A stretch of 64,000 nt of DNA from Agrobacterium tumefaciens_K. GTDB lineage: Bacteria > Pseudomonadota > Alphaproteobacteria > Rhizobiales > Rhizobiaceae. The notes below the pieces were generated by a model, which saw only the letters and a program-made list of their open reading frames with translations, was not told the origin of the DNA and made no database searches. The stretch is from positions 149,443 through 213,442 of the forward strand of contig NZ_JAOEGC010000007.1 of NCBI RefSeq assembly GCF_031801495.1, in the 5' to 3' direction. The position numbers and the translations under genes are program-made. Below, piece by piece: positions 1-7,775 of this stretch (position 1 is its first letter; every line of letters begins with the position of its first letter).

Positions 1-772
1 GGCCATCCTTCAGAACTGTCGCAAGTGCGTCGAGATCGACCACCGTGCCGCGCGAGTTATTGATGAAGATGGCGCCCTTCTTCATGCGGCGCAGTTCGGT
101 CTCGGTGATCATGTTGTTGGTCGACGCCGTCTCAGGAACATGCATCGAGACATAGTCCGAGATCTCCAACAGTTCGCCCAGCGAGTCCATCGATTCGGAA
201 TTGCCGCGGCGCAGCCTGTCGGAAAGATCGAAATAACGGACAATCATGCCCATGCCTTCGGCAAGCGCACTCAGTTGCGAGCCGATATTGCCGTAGCCAA
301 CGATGCCGAGAGTCTTGCCACGAACTTCGCGGCTTCCGGCTGCCGATTTCTCCCAGCCGCCCTGGTGGGCGGAGGCTGAACGCGGAAATATCTGTCGCGT
401 CAGCATGATGATTTCACCGATCACCAGTTCCGCAACCGAGCGGGTATTCGAGTAAGGGGCGTTAAACACAGGAATGCCGCGACGCCGTGCTGCGTCGAGA
501 TCAACCTGGTTCGTACCGACGGAAAAACAGCCGACGGCGATGAGCTTCTTGGCTGACTCGAAAATCTCTTCGGTCAATTGGGTGCGTGAACGAATACCGA
601 TGATGTGGACATCTGCGATATGGCGCTTGAGGTCGTTGGCATCGAGTGCCTTGGGCAGATGGATGAGATTGGTATAGCCGGAGGACGAAAAGTAATCCAC
701 GGCGGTCTGGCTGACACCTTCGAGCAGGAGCACGGAAATTCGGTCACGCGGGAGAGAGAGCTGTGTCGTCAT
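1..772 (-). CDS. serA: D-3-phosphoglycerate dehydrogenase, 5' part (runs off window)
   Basis: NAD-dependent 2-hydroxyacid dehydrogenase that would oxidise 3-phosphoglycerate in the first step of serine synthesis. About 257 N-terminal codons are visible and the frame is open to the window edge. The N-terminal catalytic domain shows the GCFSVGTNQVD segment. The Rossmann signature GIVGYGNIGSQ follows, and near the visible end comes the NNSRGTVVD segment that precedes the catalytic Arg/Glu/His set. The start is ATG at 772, with MTTQLSLPRDRISVLLLEG as the first residues, like E. coli-type SerA with a short N-terminal extension. The C-terminal substrate and ACT domains lie outside. It may be a plasmid paralogue, or it may mark the edge of the accessory block that begins at about 1.1 kb. 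The family is sure; substrate is inferred from the E. coli-type N-terminus. Confidence 0.9.
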   Translation of the reverse strand, partial: MTTQLSLPRDRISVLLLEGVSQTAVDYFSSSGYTNLIHLPKALDANDLKRHIADVHIIGIRSRTQLTEEIFESAKKLIAVGCFSVGTNQVDLDAARRRGIPVFNAPYSNTRSVAELVIGEIIMLTRQIFPRSASAHQGGWEKSAAGSREVRGKTLGIVGYGNIGSQLSALAEGMGMIVRYFDLSDRLRRGNSESMDSLGELLEISDYVSMHVPETASTNNMITETELRRMKKGAIFINNSRGTVVDLDALATVLKDG

Positions 773-1068
773 GGCTGTTCTTTCAATTTCCGGACTTGAT
801 CGACGTCGATCACGGTTTGTAAGTCGACAAGTCTCATTAAAACAACCCTTTGCGGCGATCTGACGGTCCGCGCAACAGTAAATTCCACCACCGTGCGCGA
901 AAGCGTGACCGAAGTTGCCAGATTGATGTTAATCGAGCGGGATTTCGCATATCTGCTTCCTGATGGTTCGATCCAGAAGCCGCGAGGCCGGGGACAAGCG
1001 GTTGGCAGCCATCGGCGTTACCAAACGATCGAAATACACCCGTTCCCGCAATGCTGTTTCTGCTGATC

Positions 1069-1093
1069 GAGGCTCCGCCGGTGGCGGAGCCTC
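1069..1093. terminator. perfect hairpin downstream of the DUF736 gene
   Basis: GAGGCTCCGCC and GGCGGAGCCTC form a perfect 11-bp stem around a 3-nt loop. It sits 10 nt past the stop of the minus-strand DUF736 gene, where a terminator is expected. There is no clear T tract on the minus strand, so factor-independent termination is uncertain. The rest of 773-1103 shows no recognisable gene. Confidence 0.5.
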
Positions 1094-1103
1094 GTTGTGT
1101 TGA

Positions 1104-1412
1104 TCAGTCCCTGTTCGGGCGCGACCAGATGAGCTGGAGGCCATCCTCGCCTTCGACCTCGGTGAGCGTTGCGTAGATCGGGGCAGGGAAGCTCGGATCG
1201 TCGAGTTTGACCGAGAGGTAGTCGCGGCCGTGCTCGGAGGTCTTCTGCCAGGCGGCGCCGAGTTCAACGCTTCCAGCGAAGACGCGGAACTGCGGGCCTT
1301 TGTCGGATGGGTACTCCACCCGGGCGATGCGTGCCTTGACGTTGAGGGCGAGGGTGCGAATGGAGCCGGTAAAGCCGTTTTCGATGGAGGTGAAGGTGCC
1401 GATGGTAGCCAT
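1104..1412 (-). CDS. DUF736 family protein
   Basis: Small protein of 102 residues opening MATIGTFTSIENGFTG, the classic start of the DUF736 family, which is common on rhizobial plasmids and islands. The function of the family is not established. An ATG two codons upstream (1418) is possible, but AAAGGA lies only 2 nt before it and 8 nt before the chosen start, so 1412 fits better. It stands alone, with about 690 nt between it and the ArdC gene upstream. Family assignment is confident; the role in plasmid maintenance or transfer is only inferred from its neighbours. Confidence 0.85.
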   Translation of the reverse strand: MATIGTFTSIENGFTGSIRTLALNVKARIARVEYPSDKGPQFRVFAGSVELGAAWQKTSEHGRDYLSVKLDDPSFPAPIYATLTEVEGEDGLQLIWSRPNRD

Positions 1413-1911
1413 TGTCATGTTCCTTTCGTTGTTCGGGCCGCGCCCATCGCGGCCTCGATGGCTGTCGAACAGACCGGTGACGATCGGACCGCACCCCGCC
1501 GGGGTCCCCAGCGCGCCTGCGCGTTGGGGTGGCGATTGGGGCCGCAATGAAATGGAGGGCGGCAAGTCGCAGATTTGTTAGTGGGCGAGGAGGAGGCCGT
1601 AAGGGGTCCGGGGTAAGAAATCTGAAGACTGTCGTTGCGGGAAGACGATCGAGGCGCAGCCGGTCTCCGGTCAGACATGCCTCATCGAGCCCGCAGATGG
1701 GCTGCCGGAAACTCCGACGTGAAGGGATATGGCAAAGGCGTCCCGCCGCATTTACCCTGACACGAATGGCATCCAGCACCACCCCCGGACCTGCGCCGTC
1801 GTCAGTGCATACGTAGACCGGGGGAAACGACCACCCTATGAACATTGGCAGGCTTGTCCGCCATGGGCTGTGCGATATGGTTGAGCTCGCGAATCGCCAT
1901 CTGGAGGATCA

Positions 1912-2100
1912 ATGCGTCAGCAGGCCAAGCCGTTCATCATTGAGCGCAAACCATCCCGTAAACCCAAACCTGACGCTCCAAAGCCGTCGATATGGGGAAG
2001 GCTGGATGCTGACATCGCTCAAGGTCTCTCGGATCAGCAAGATCGGGACCCACATGATGAGGATACCGCGGCCGCCACAGGTGGTGCCGACCGCGCCTGA
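1912..2100 (+). CDS. small basic protein of unknown function
   Basis: Predicted 62-residue protein, MRQQAKPFIIERKPSRKPK at the start, then a proline/lysine-rich stretch and an acidic tail. GGAGG lies 4 nt before the ATG, the strongest argument that this is a gene. It is the only plus-strand gene in the first 15 kb and ends 4 nt before the stop of the convergent ArdC gene. Basic N-terminal half and lack of hydrophobic segments suggest a cytoplasmic, perhaps nucleic-acid-binding protein, but that is inference. I recall similar small proteins on rhizobial replicons but cannot verify this. The stretch 1413-1911 shows nothing else I can support. Confidence 0.5.
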   Translation: MRQQAKPFIIERKPSRKPKPDAPKPSIWGRLDADIAQGLSDQQDRDPHDEDTAAATGGADRA

Positions 2101-2103
2101 CCG

Positions 2104-3027
2104 TCACGCCGCAGCCTGCAGATCAGCTTTCGGTTGCAAGGAATGCAGGAAGCTCACAGCACGCTGCGCATGCGCCGCAGCCTGGAAGATAGCCCGCCTG
2201 TCGTTGGCAAGGACCGAGAGCCATGACTGCAGATAGGATGCATGATCTGGCCGAGGCTCGAGCTCCGGCGCGATGCCAAGGTCAGCGCAAAGGAAGCAAC
2301 TGCCCAGCTCCGCGATGAGCTCTTCACGTGCGCGTTCCGTCCGGTCCTTTGCGTAACGCGACAGGTCACGGCCGACACGATGTTTAGCCGCAGTCCAGTG
2401 CGTCGCCTCGTGGCTGAGGACGGCTGCGTATCCGGCGGCGTCGCGGAAGACCTCAATGGGCGGCATCTGGATATAGTCCATGACAGACGAGTAGTAGGCC
2501 TGGTTGCCGCCGTGCCGGATGACTGCGCCCGTCGCTTTGAAGAAGCGATCGGCGCTTTCAATGCGCTCGACAGGATCCAGTACCGTAGTCAGCGCGGCAT
2601 AACAGGTCTCAGGCAAACCATCAATTTGCTCGATGTTGAACACCGAATACGCCTTCAGGAACGGGATTTCACGCTCTACGTCATGGCCTTTTCCGTCGAC
2701 AACCGACTTGGTGAATCGACTGGCAAAGACAACCATCGATCCCGTTTCACCCTTGCGCACAACGCCACCCAGTTCGAGCGCCTGCTTGAAGGTCATCCAC
2801 ATCGAGTTGGAGAAGCCGCGCGAAACCTGCTCCGACCAGAGGAGGAGCACGTTCAGCCCGGAATAGGGCAGGCCGTTATGGCGCACTGGCCGAGTGATCC
2901 GACCATCAATGTTGGCAACGCTCCATGGCTTGATCCAGGGGCGGACGCCCTTTTCGAGATCTTCAACGATCCGGTCGGTAATGCGCGTATAAATGTCGAT
3001 GCGATCGCTATCCGTTTTCCTGACCAT
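2104..3027 (-). CDS. ardC: ArdC-like antirestriction protein
   Basis: Predicted 307-residue ArdC-type protein. ArdC proteins protect incoming plasmid DNA from host restriction and bind single-stranded DNA. The N-terminal domain (DUF1738-like, about residues 1-140) has the typical KGVRPWIKPW and NGLPYSGLNVLLLW segments. The C-terminal half is a zincin-like metallopeptidase domain with HEATH (HExxH) near residue 205, followed by EELIAELGS, which supplies the third metal ligand. AGGAG is placed 9 nt before the ATG. About 280 nt without a gene separate it from the upstream 195-residue gene. With the methylase-helicase at 7.8-12.9 kb it suggests that this replicon carries more than one way of evading restriction. 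Confidence 0.9.
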   Translation of the reverse strand: MVRKTDSDRIDIYTRITDRIVEDLEKGVRPWIKPWSVANIDGRITRPVRHNGLPYSGLNVLLLWSEQVSRGFSNSMWMTFKQALELGGVVRKGETGSMVVFASRFTKSVVDGKGHDVEREIPFLKAYSVFNIEQIDGLPETCYAALTTVLDPVERIESADRFFKATGAVIRHGGNQAYYSSVMDYIQMPPIEVFRDAAGYAAVLSHEATHWTAAKHRVGRDLSRYAKDRTERAREELIAELGSCFLCADLGIAPELEPRPDHASYLQSWLSVLANDRRAIFQAAAHAQRAVSFLHSLQPKADLQAAA

Positions 3028-3304
3028 GACTTCATTCTCCTCTTCTCAAGACCGCGCCCGCCGCGGTCCGTCACGGAGGTCCGGAGACGGGGGCCGGTGA
3101 TCGAGACCATGCACCGGAACGGCCGCAACAGCGTGGAGGACGGCAAAGCCGTTGCATGGGCGCCCGGCTCCTGCAGGACCGCCGCACGGGACGGACCGCG
3201 ACAGGCGTGTCCCAAGCTTCCTCTCCACTTGGAAAAGGCCGGCGCACGCGGGCGCCAGGCTAAGAGCAAGAAGAAGGGCGGGGTCGCCCCCGCCAGTGAT
3301 GCTG

Positions 3305-3892
3305 TCACCCGAAGGCCGCCATCTGAGCTTCGGCCGCCTCGCGGTCGAGCGAAGTACCCGGGTTCTCGACCGGTCTGTCGAACGGCTTCCAGATTTCGCA
3401 GACAACCTGCTTGTAGGCGGCCACCGCGCCTTCGGCTGCCATCCGCAGCGCGTGGGCTTGGATGCCCATGTCGGCTGCGAATTCCCGCTTTCGCTGGGCG
3501 GCGCTGTCATAGCCAACCGGACCGTCTAGGTCCTCGTCACGGGCATCATTTGCTGCCTTCGCGGTTGCGTCGCGCGCCTCGGTGACCGCGCGGGAGTAGA
3601 ATTGTCCGGCGCCGTGCGCCGATCCGACAAAAGCTCCGACGATGCGCTGCAGATGGATCTGCATGGCCTTCTCGCCGAGCCCTTCGGAGAGGCTGTCAGC
3701 GGTCGAGACGATAAGCCGTTCATGCAGGCTGCGGATGCCGTCACTGTCGACGATGGCCGTGCCGAAGCTTTCGGCGATCTTTTGCGCCTGAATGGCGTCG
3801 GGGCAGGTGTGGCGGACCATTTCGAGGGAGGTGCCGCGACGAAATTGCGCCGATCTGGCGTAGGGGCGATTGGGGGTGGTAGGCTTGGCCAT
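3305..3892 (-). CDS. conserved hypothetical protein of the plasmid block
   Basis: Predicted 195-residue protein starting MAKPTTPNRPYARSAQ. It is alanine-rich and mainly helical in appearance, with no signal peptide, membrane segment or motif I recognise. The ATG at 3892 was chosen because GGAAC lies just upstream and the residues before it in frame look non-coding. It is flanked by ArdC and the ParB/DUF7007 operon, all on the minus strand. Around 390 nt upstream (3893-4281) hold no gene I can support. Function unknown. Confidence 0.7.
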   Translation of the reverse strand: MAKPTTPNRPYARSAQFRRGTSLEMVRHTCPDAIQAQKIAESFGTAIVDSDGIRSLHERLIVSTADSLSEGLGEKAMQIHLQRIVGAFVGSAHGAGQFYSRAVTEARDATAKAANDARDEDLDGPVGYDSAAQRKREFAADMGIQAHALRMAAEGAVAAYKQVVCEIWKPFDRPVENPGTSLDREAAEAQMAAFG

Positions 3893-4281
3893 GTCTGTTC
3901 CTTCCGTGGCTGGCGAAGCGGTTCCGGCCCGTGCCGGTCTGCCCTTCGATGCGGGCACTCAAGAACCGGCAAGGGACGGGTGGCTTCACAGGTCCGGTCC
4001 GGCTGAGCCAGCAGTGCAGGTTTGCGGACCAGCAGGTTTTGACCTGCTTGAGGCCGCGAGCCTGCCCTTGCGCAGGGAGGCTGGGGCGGCCGCCCCGCGG
4101 CGCGCAAGCGGCCTTGAACCCACCGGCCGTCGGTTCAGACCGCAGCGAAACAGAAGGGCAGTCCGGCACGGGTCCGATATCAGATGCAAGCAGTAAACGG
4201 ACGATATGGCAAAGTATGCCACCCATGAGAACGTCAGCCCCAAGTCAAAATGACGGGCAAGCTACCCGATCTCAGACCGAC

Positions 4282-4593
4282 CTATCCCGCGAGATGGAAC
4301 AGGCGCATCGCCCCAATGCACGAGCTCACAGATGCGCTGCCCTCGAACCGCCAGTCTACATGCGACCGCGTCGAGTTCTCCCAGTCGTTCGAAGGCAAAG
4401 AGGTTCCGCAAGTTCCAGATATAAAGGGACGAGGACCGGATCGGCGACGCGCCCGGCTCAGGACCTCAAACGTCGTCGCCTGCCGTCCGGCACGCACCGC
4501 AATCTGCCGAGTGAGACAATCGAGATGGCGCAGGATTTCGCGCCGTGCACTGACGGCTTTCGCCAGCGATATCGATGCGCGGACGTCAATCAT
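4282..4593 (-). CDS. small protein coupled to the DUF7007 gene
   Basis: Predicted 103 residues beginning MIDVRASISLAKAVSARRE, with a helical, arginine-rich N-terminal half. Its ATG overlaps the stop of the DUF7007 gene in an ATGA arrangement (4590-4593), typical of translational coupling, which is the main reason to accept it. The C-terminal half, rich in Ser and Trp, looks less protein-like, so a frameshift near 4430 cannot be excluded. No family recognised. Confidence 0.5.
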   Translation of the reverse strand: MIDVRASISLAKAVSARREILRHLDCLTRQIAVRAGRQATTFEVLSRARRRSGPRPFISGTCGTSLPSNDWENSTRSHVDWRFEGSASVSSCIGAMRLFHLAG

Positions 4594-5474
4594 GGTACGC
4601 TCCCTCGGCTTCGCCAGCCGATAAAGGAGGACGGCCCATGATACTCAGCATGACGGGCGAGATCGATGACAAAGCCGAACTGACCGCGCCCGGCATACTC
4701 GTCGCTCGGTACAAGGAAGCGACGCTCATCCTTGGCAGCACTTCGGTCACAGCCGACGATTGCCACGACCTCGGTCATGCCGGGGTGCTGATCGGAGAAG
4801 ATCGCTGATATGACGACGTGGTCCGCGGCATGACATTCATCGAAAGCCCGGCGATCCTTGGCCCAACTCTCGCCCTCGGCGAGTTCGCAGCCGTGGATTG
4901 CCTCCCACGCATGCGGCCAGGTATTGCGAATGGTCTTCTCGGCAGTGGACCGCTCGTAACCGGTGAACAGCTCCGGAAAGCTGAAGGCCACGATCGCCCA
5001 TTCGCAATCTTCCTCGTACCATGGTGTGTCCTTTCGCAGCAGCGGATGGATTTTGGCATTTCGGTCGGCAGAGAGGTGAAAACCACCGTGGCCGGCCGTG
5101 CTATAGGCGATGACGCCATTGGAATAAACGACTGCCATCTGCGATGCCCCCCAAGGCGTGCTCGCCGACATGCGGGTCTGCACGCGATTCAGCGCAGCCA
5201 GATCACGCTTGTGCCCGGCCGTCTCGACAACACGCATCCGAAACTCGGTCTCGTCGGCCACGCGGCCATCGTGCCCGATGAAGTCGGCGCGCGTCAGCTC
5301 AGCGAGTGGCCGACGAACGAAGACCGCGCTCGTGAGAAAAGCAAAGCCGCTGGGTGATGTGACCATGGCGAGGACCAGGTCACCGATGCGGGCGACGGGT
5401 AGACCGTCCGCGCTGGTGGCAAACTCCACCCCCGAAATATCGGGGGTGGATGCAACCGGGAAAGCGGCGGTCAT
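4590..5474 (-). CDS. DUF7007-type hypothetical protein
   Basis: Predicted 294-residue cytoplasmic protein. Recognisable stretches are STPWGASQMAVVYSNGVIAYSTAGHGGFHLS (about residues 108-138, in parts) and a PWYEEDCEWAIVAFSFPEL segment near residue 152. I associate this pattern with the DUF7007 domain of rhizobial plasmids, from memory. The start codon overlaps the stop of the ParB-like gene by 4 nt (ATGA), and its own stop overlaps the start of the next small gene in the same way, so three proteins seem to be made from one coupled message. The Gly/His segment and the conserved Glu-Glu-Asp-Cys could be functional residues, but no reaction is known to me. Confidence 0.75.
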   Translation of the reverse strand: MTAAFPVASTPDISGVEFATSADGLPVARIGDLVLAMVTSPSGFAFLTSAVFVRRPLAELTRADFIGHDGRVADETEFRMRVVETAGHKRDLAALNRVQTRMSASTPWGASQMAVVYSNGVIAYSTAGHGGFHLSADRNAKIHPLLRKDTPWYEEDCEWAIVAFSFPELFTGYERSTAEKTIRNTWPHAWEAIHGCELAEGESWAKDRRAFDECHAADHVVISAIFSDQHPGMTEVVAIVGCDRSAAKDERRFLVPSDEYAGRGQFGFVIDLARHAEYHGPSSFIGWRSRGSVP

Positions 5475-7225
5475 GCTGCTGCCCTCTGGTCGAAGTCGTG
5501 GTCGTATTCTTCCTCGGGTGTGACGCCAGCATGCTCCGGATCGTCATGGCCGACATCGTCATCGACCTGCCCTGCCTGCTCTTCACTGACGTCGTCGGCA
5601 TCATCCTCATCGTTGCGTGAGCGAGCGACGATGACATCGGTGGCAGCACCCGCCCTTATCCATTCAAGCAGCTCATCGGCCGGCGGCGCGAAGCGGCCCG
5701 ATGAGTGAACGAAATGCTCGTTGGCAAAATGCTCGACGAGCGCTGCTCGGGTTTCCCGAACCTTCTGCCGCGGCTGTAGCGATGCTTCGGCGCAAGATGC
5801 TCCCAGCGCTTGGCGCGACAGGCATAAGAGGAAGTCTTCCGAACCCATGTTTGGCAGGAATTCGTCGGCGCCGATCGCGTCGCCGGCGATGCGCGCGATC
5901 ATGCCGCTGTTTGACATGCCGCGGCGGCAAGAGAGAACGTCGATCAGCACGGAGCGAACCGCGACCCTCAGGGTGTCTTGATCGAAGGCGAGCTTGCCAT
6001 GCTCGTCAAACAGTCCGACCGCATGGCGCGAGAAGCGCTTGCCGCCGTAAAAAGTCCCATCCGCGCCGGAGTCGACGCGGACATTCTGGCCGGCAAAGGC
6101 CAGCACCATCAGCGCCATCAGCATATCGTCCTCGATCGGCGCGCGGCCGAGTGCATCGTGCAGGGCATCGGTGCGGAAATCGCCGATCATGTCATGACCC
6201 TTCTGGGTCACATCCGGCCGGGCCTTCGGCGCGATGATTGCATCAGCAGTACCGCCGTCGGCGATCGGTCCGTCGCCAGCAATCCCCTTGGGCTTCGCCA
6301 TCTCCGGCATGCGGTAATGCACCGTCTGAACCTTGCCGTCGCGATCGAGATAGATCGCCGTGTGGTCGGACTTCGACGGCTTGCCGTAGACCTGAGAGGC
6401 CTTCTTCGGCAGTTCCGGCTGGCCCCAGCCGTTGACCTCGACGATCCCGCCCTTCTTCGGCAGATTATTCGTCATCCACTCGTGCTGGGCACCGAGGAAC
6501 CCTTCGACATTCGTGGTGTAGCGGCCATCCTGGTCGGCCGGCGCGAAGAGATCCTCGACCCATTCAACGCCATAGGCCTGAGCGAGATCATCGCCAAAGC
6601 TTGCATCTTTGGCATACATACGCTTCTTGGTCAGCGCATTGGCAACCTGCCACCAGGGCGCGTTGTCACCCCTCTTAGGTTTGTGGGCTTTCCAGACCTC
6701 CTTCTGATCCACTTGACTGGCAGCCGCAATCACGCGCAGCTGTTGCTCGTTCGGCATATCGCCAAGGGCCATCTGTTCAAGCATGGCCGGCAGGACATTG
6801 GCGAGCAGGCGCAGCTTGCGGATCTGGCGGACGGGGAGGGCAAGAGCAACCGCGATCGCTTCTTCGGTCCAGCCGAGAGCAACCAGCCGTTCGATGCCGC
6901 GCCATTGGTCGACGGGGTTAAGAGCCTCGCGAACGCTGTTCTCGACCATCGAACGCATCGCTCCGTTATCGCTCGCCGCATCGACAACCAGGATCTCGAT
7001 TTCTTCGAGACCGGCGGCAATAGCGAGCCGGACGCGGCGATGGCCGGCATCGATGATGTAGCCGTTTCCGCCATCCGTTTCGGGTGCAACCACCGGCGGC
7101 TGGACAATGCCGACGGCCTTGATCGTCGCCAGCATCAACGCGTCCGCCTGCGGCGACGACTTCGACTGGCGCATCCGGTCGGGGTTTTCCTTCAGAGCGC
7201 GTGGGTCAACCTTCATGATCTGCAT
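5471..7225 (-). CDS. ParB/Srx-fold (ParB N-terminal domain) protein
   Basis: Predicted 584-residue protein with a ParB/Spo0J-like N-terminal domain. The NTP-binding-type motif is seen as AGHRRVRLAIAAG (about residue 68), followed by MVENSVREALNPVDQWRGI and a helix-turn-helix region (about 115-160). A long unrelated C-terminal region ends in an acidic tail. There is no parA beside it, so it is more likely a plasmid-encoded ParB-like nuclease or adaptor than a classic partition protein. AAGGA lies 10 nt before the chosen ATG at 7225; the frame extends much further upstream, but that part is low-complexity and lacks a ribosome site. First gene of the ATGA-coupled operon with DUF7007. Confidence 0.82.
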   Translation of the reverse strand: MQIMKVDPRALKENPDRMRQSKSSPQADALMLATIKAVGIVQPPVVAPETDGGNGYIIDAGHRRVRLAIAAGLEEIEILVVDAASDNGAMRSMVENSVREALNPVDQWRGIERLVALGWTEEAIAVALALPVRQIRKLRLLANVLPAMLEQMALGDMPNEQQLRVIAAASQVDQKEVWKAHKPKRGDNAPWWQVANALTKKRMYAKDASFGDDLAQAYGVEWVEDLFAPADQDGRYTTNVEGFLGAQHEWMTNNLPKKGGIVEVNGWGQPELPKKASQVYGKPSKSDHTAIYLDRDGKVQTVHYRMPEMAKPKGIAGDGPIADGGTADAIIAPKARPDVTQKGHDMIGDFRTDALHDALGRAPIEDDMLMALMVLAFAGQNVRVDSGADGTFYGGKRFSRHAVGLFDEHGKLAFDQDTLRVAVRSVLIDVLSCRRGMSNSGMIARIAGDAIGADEFLPNMGSEDFLLCLSRQALGASCAEASLQPRQKVRETRAALVEHFANEHFVHSSGRFAPPADELLEWIRAGAATDVIVARSRNDEDDADDVSEEQAGQVDDDVGHDDPEHAGVTPEEEYDHDFDQRAAA

Positions 7226-7560
7226 GGGATGAGTCCTTTCAGGAGAATTCCGGACCGGCGCCTTGCCAGCCCTTCCTGTCTTCATTTTTCTCGAAGACAC
7301 CTCCAGGCCCGCCGATCGGCCGGACTGACGCAACTGCAACCGAGCATCCCTGTCGCGAAGAACAAGCGGGGCTTTTGGGCCCTGCGAAGGTCGAGTGGCC
7401 GGGATGGCGCAGGTGGCGGTTGAGCGACAGCGGCGGCAGGAGAACAGATCGGCGACCGGTTCCTTTCTCCTCCTGCTCTTCCGCTTCTCTGTTGAAAGAT
7501 CGGCGCGCGCACGCCGCGGCCAAAGCAGCACGTGAAAACCTCGGCTGGATACAGAAACGC

Positions 7561-7597
7561 AAAAAGGGCGCTCAACCCACGAGGGGAGCGCCCTTTT
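7561..7597. terminator. rho-independent terminator, probably for the methylase-helicase gene
   Basis: AAAAAGGGCGCT and AGCGCCCTTTT form a GC stem flanked by an A run and a T run, so it can work in either direction. It lies about 180 nt beyond the stop of the minus-strand 1695-residue gene and upstream of the ParB-like gene, separating the two transcription units. Confidence 0.7.
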
Positions 7598-7620
7598 ACT
7601 GATCCCGGACGACATCGAAA

Positions 7621-7640
7621 GCCACCGCAAGAGCGGTGGC
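7621..7640. repeat. perfect 8-bp hairpin beside the terminator
   Basis: GCCACCGC-AAGA-GCGGTGGC is a perfect 8-bp stem with a 4-nt loop, 24 nt from the terminator. It may form a tandem terminator on the minus strand. Apart from these two hairpins, 7226-7775 holds no gene I can support. Confidence 0.4.
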
Positions 7641-7775
7641 AGGACATCATCTGAACGGGAAGTGATCCTCAGATACTATCGAGGGTCAGGGATTTCAAGT
7701 ATTTGCCCCCGCCATCTGATGAAAGCTATGGCGGGAGCAGGACTAAGCCGCAAGACACGCTTGGGCTTACGTTCG

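Noticed and set aside
2242..3585. Long plus-strand open frame of 447 codons
   Set aside because: It is the antisense of the ArdC gene and the start of the next one; the minus strand shows clear protein motifs (HEATH) and ribosome sites.
6238..6435. Small plus-strand frames around the ParB-like gene
   Set aside because: Arginine-rich, low-complexity antisense translations without ribosome sites.
5978..7423. Plus-strand frame of 481 codons
   Set aside because: Antisense of the ParB-like gene; high GC keeps the opposite frame open.
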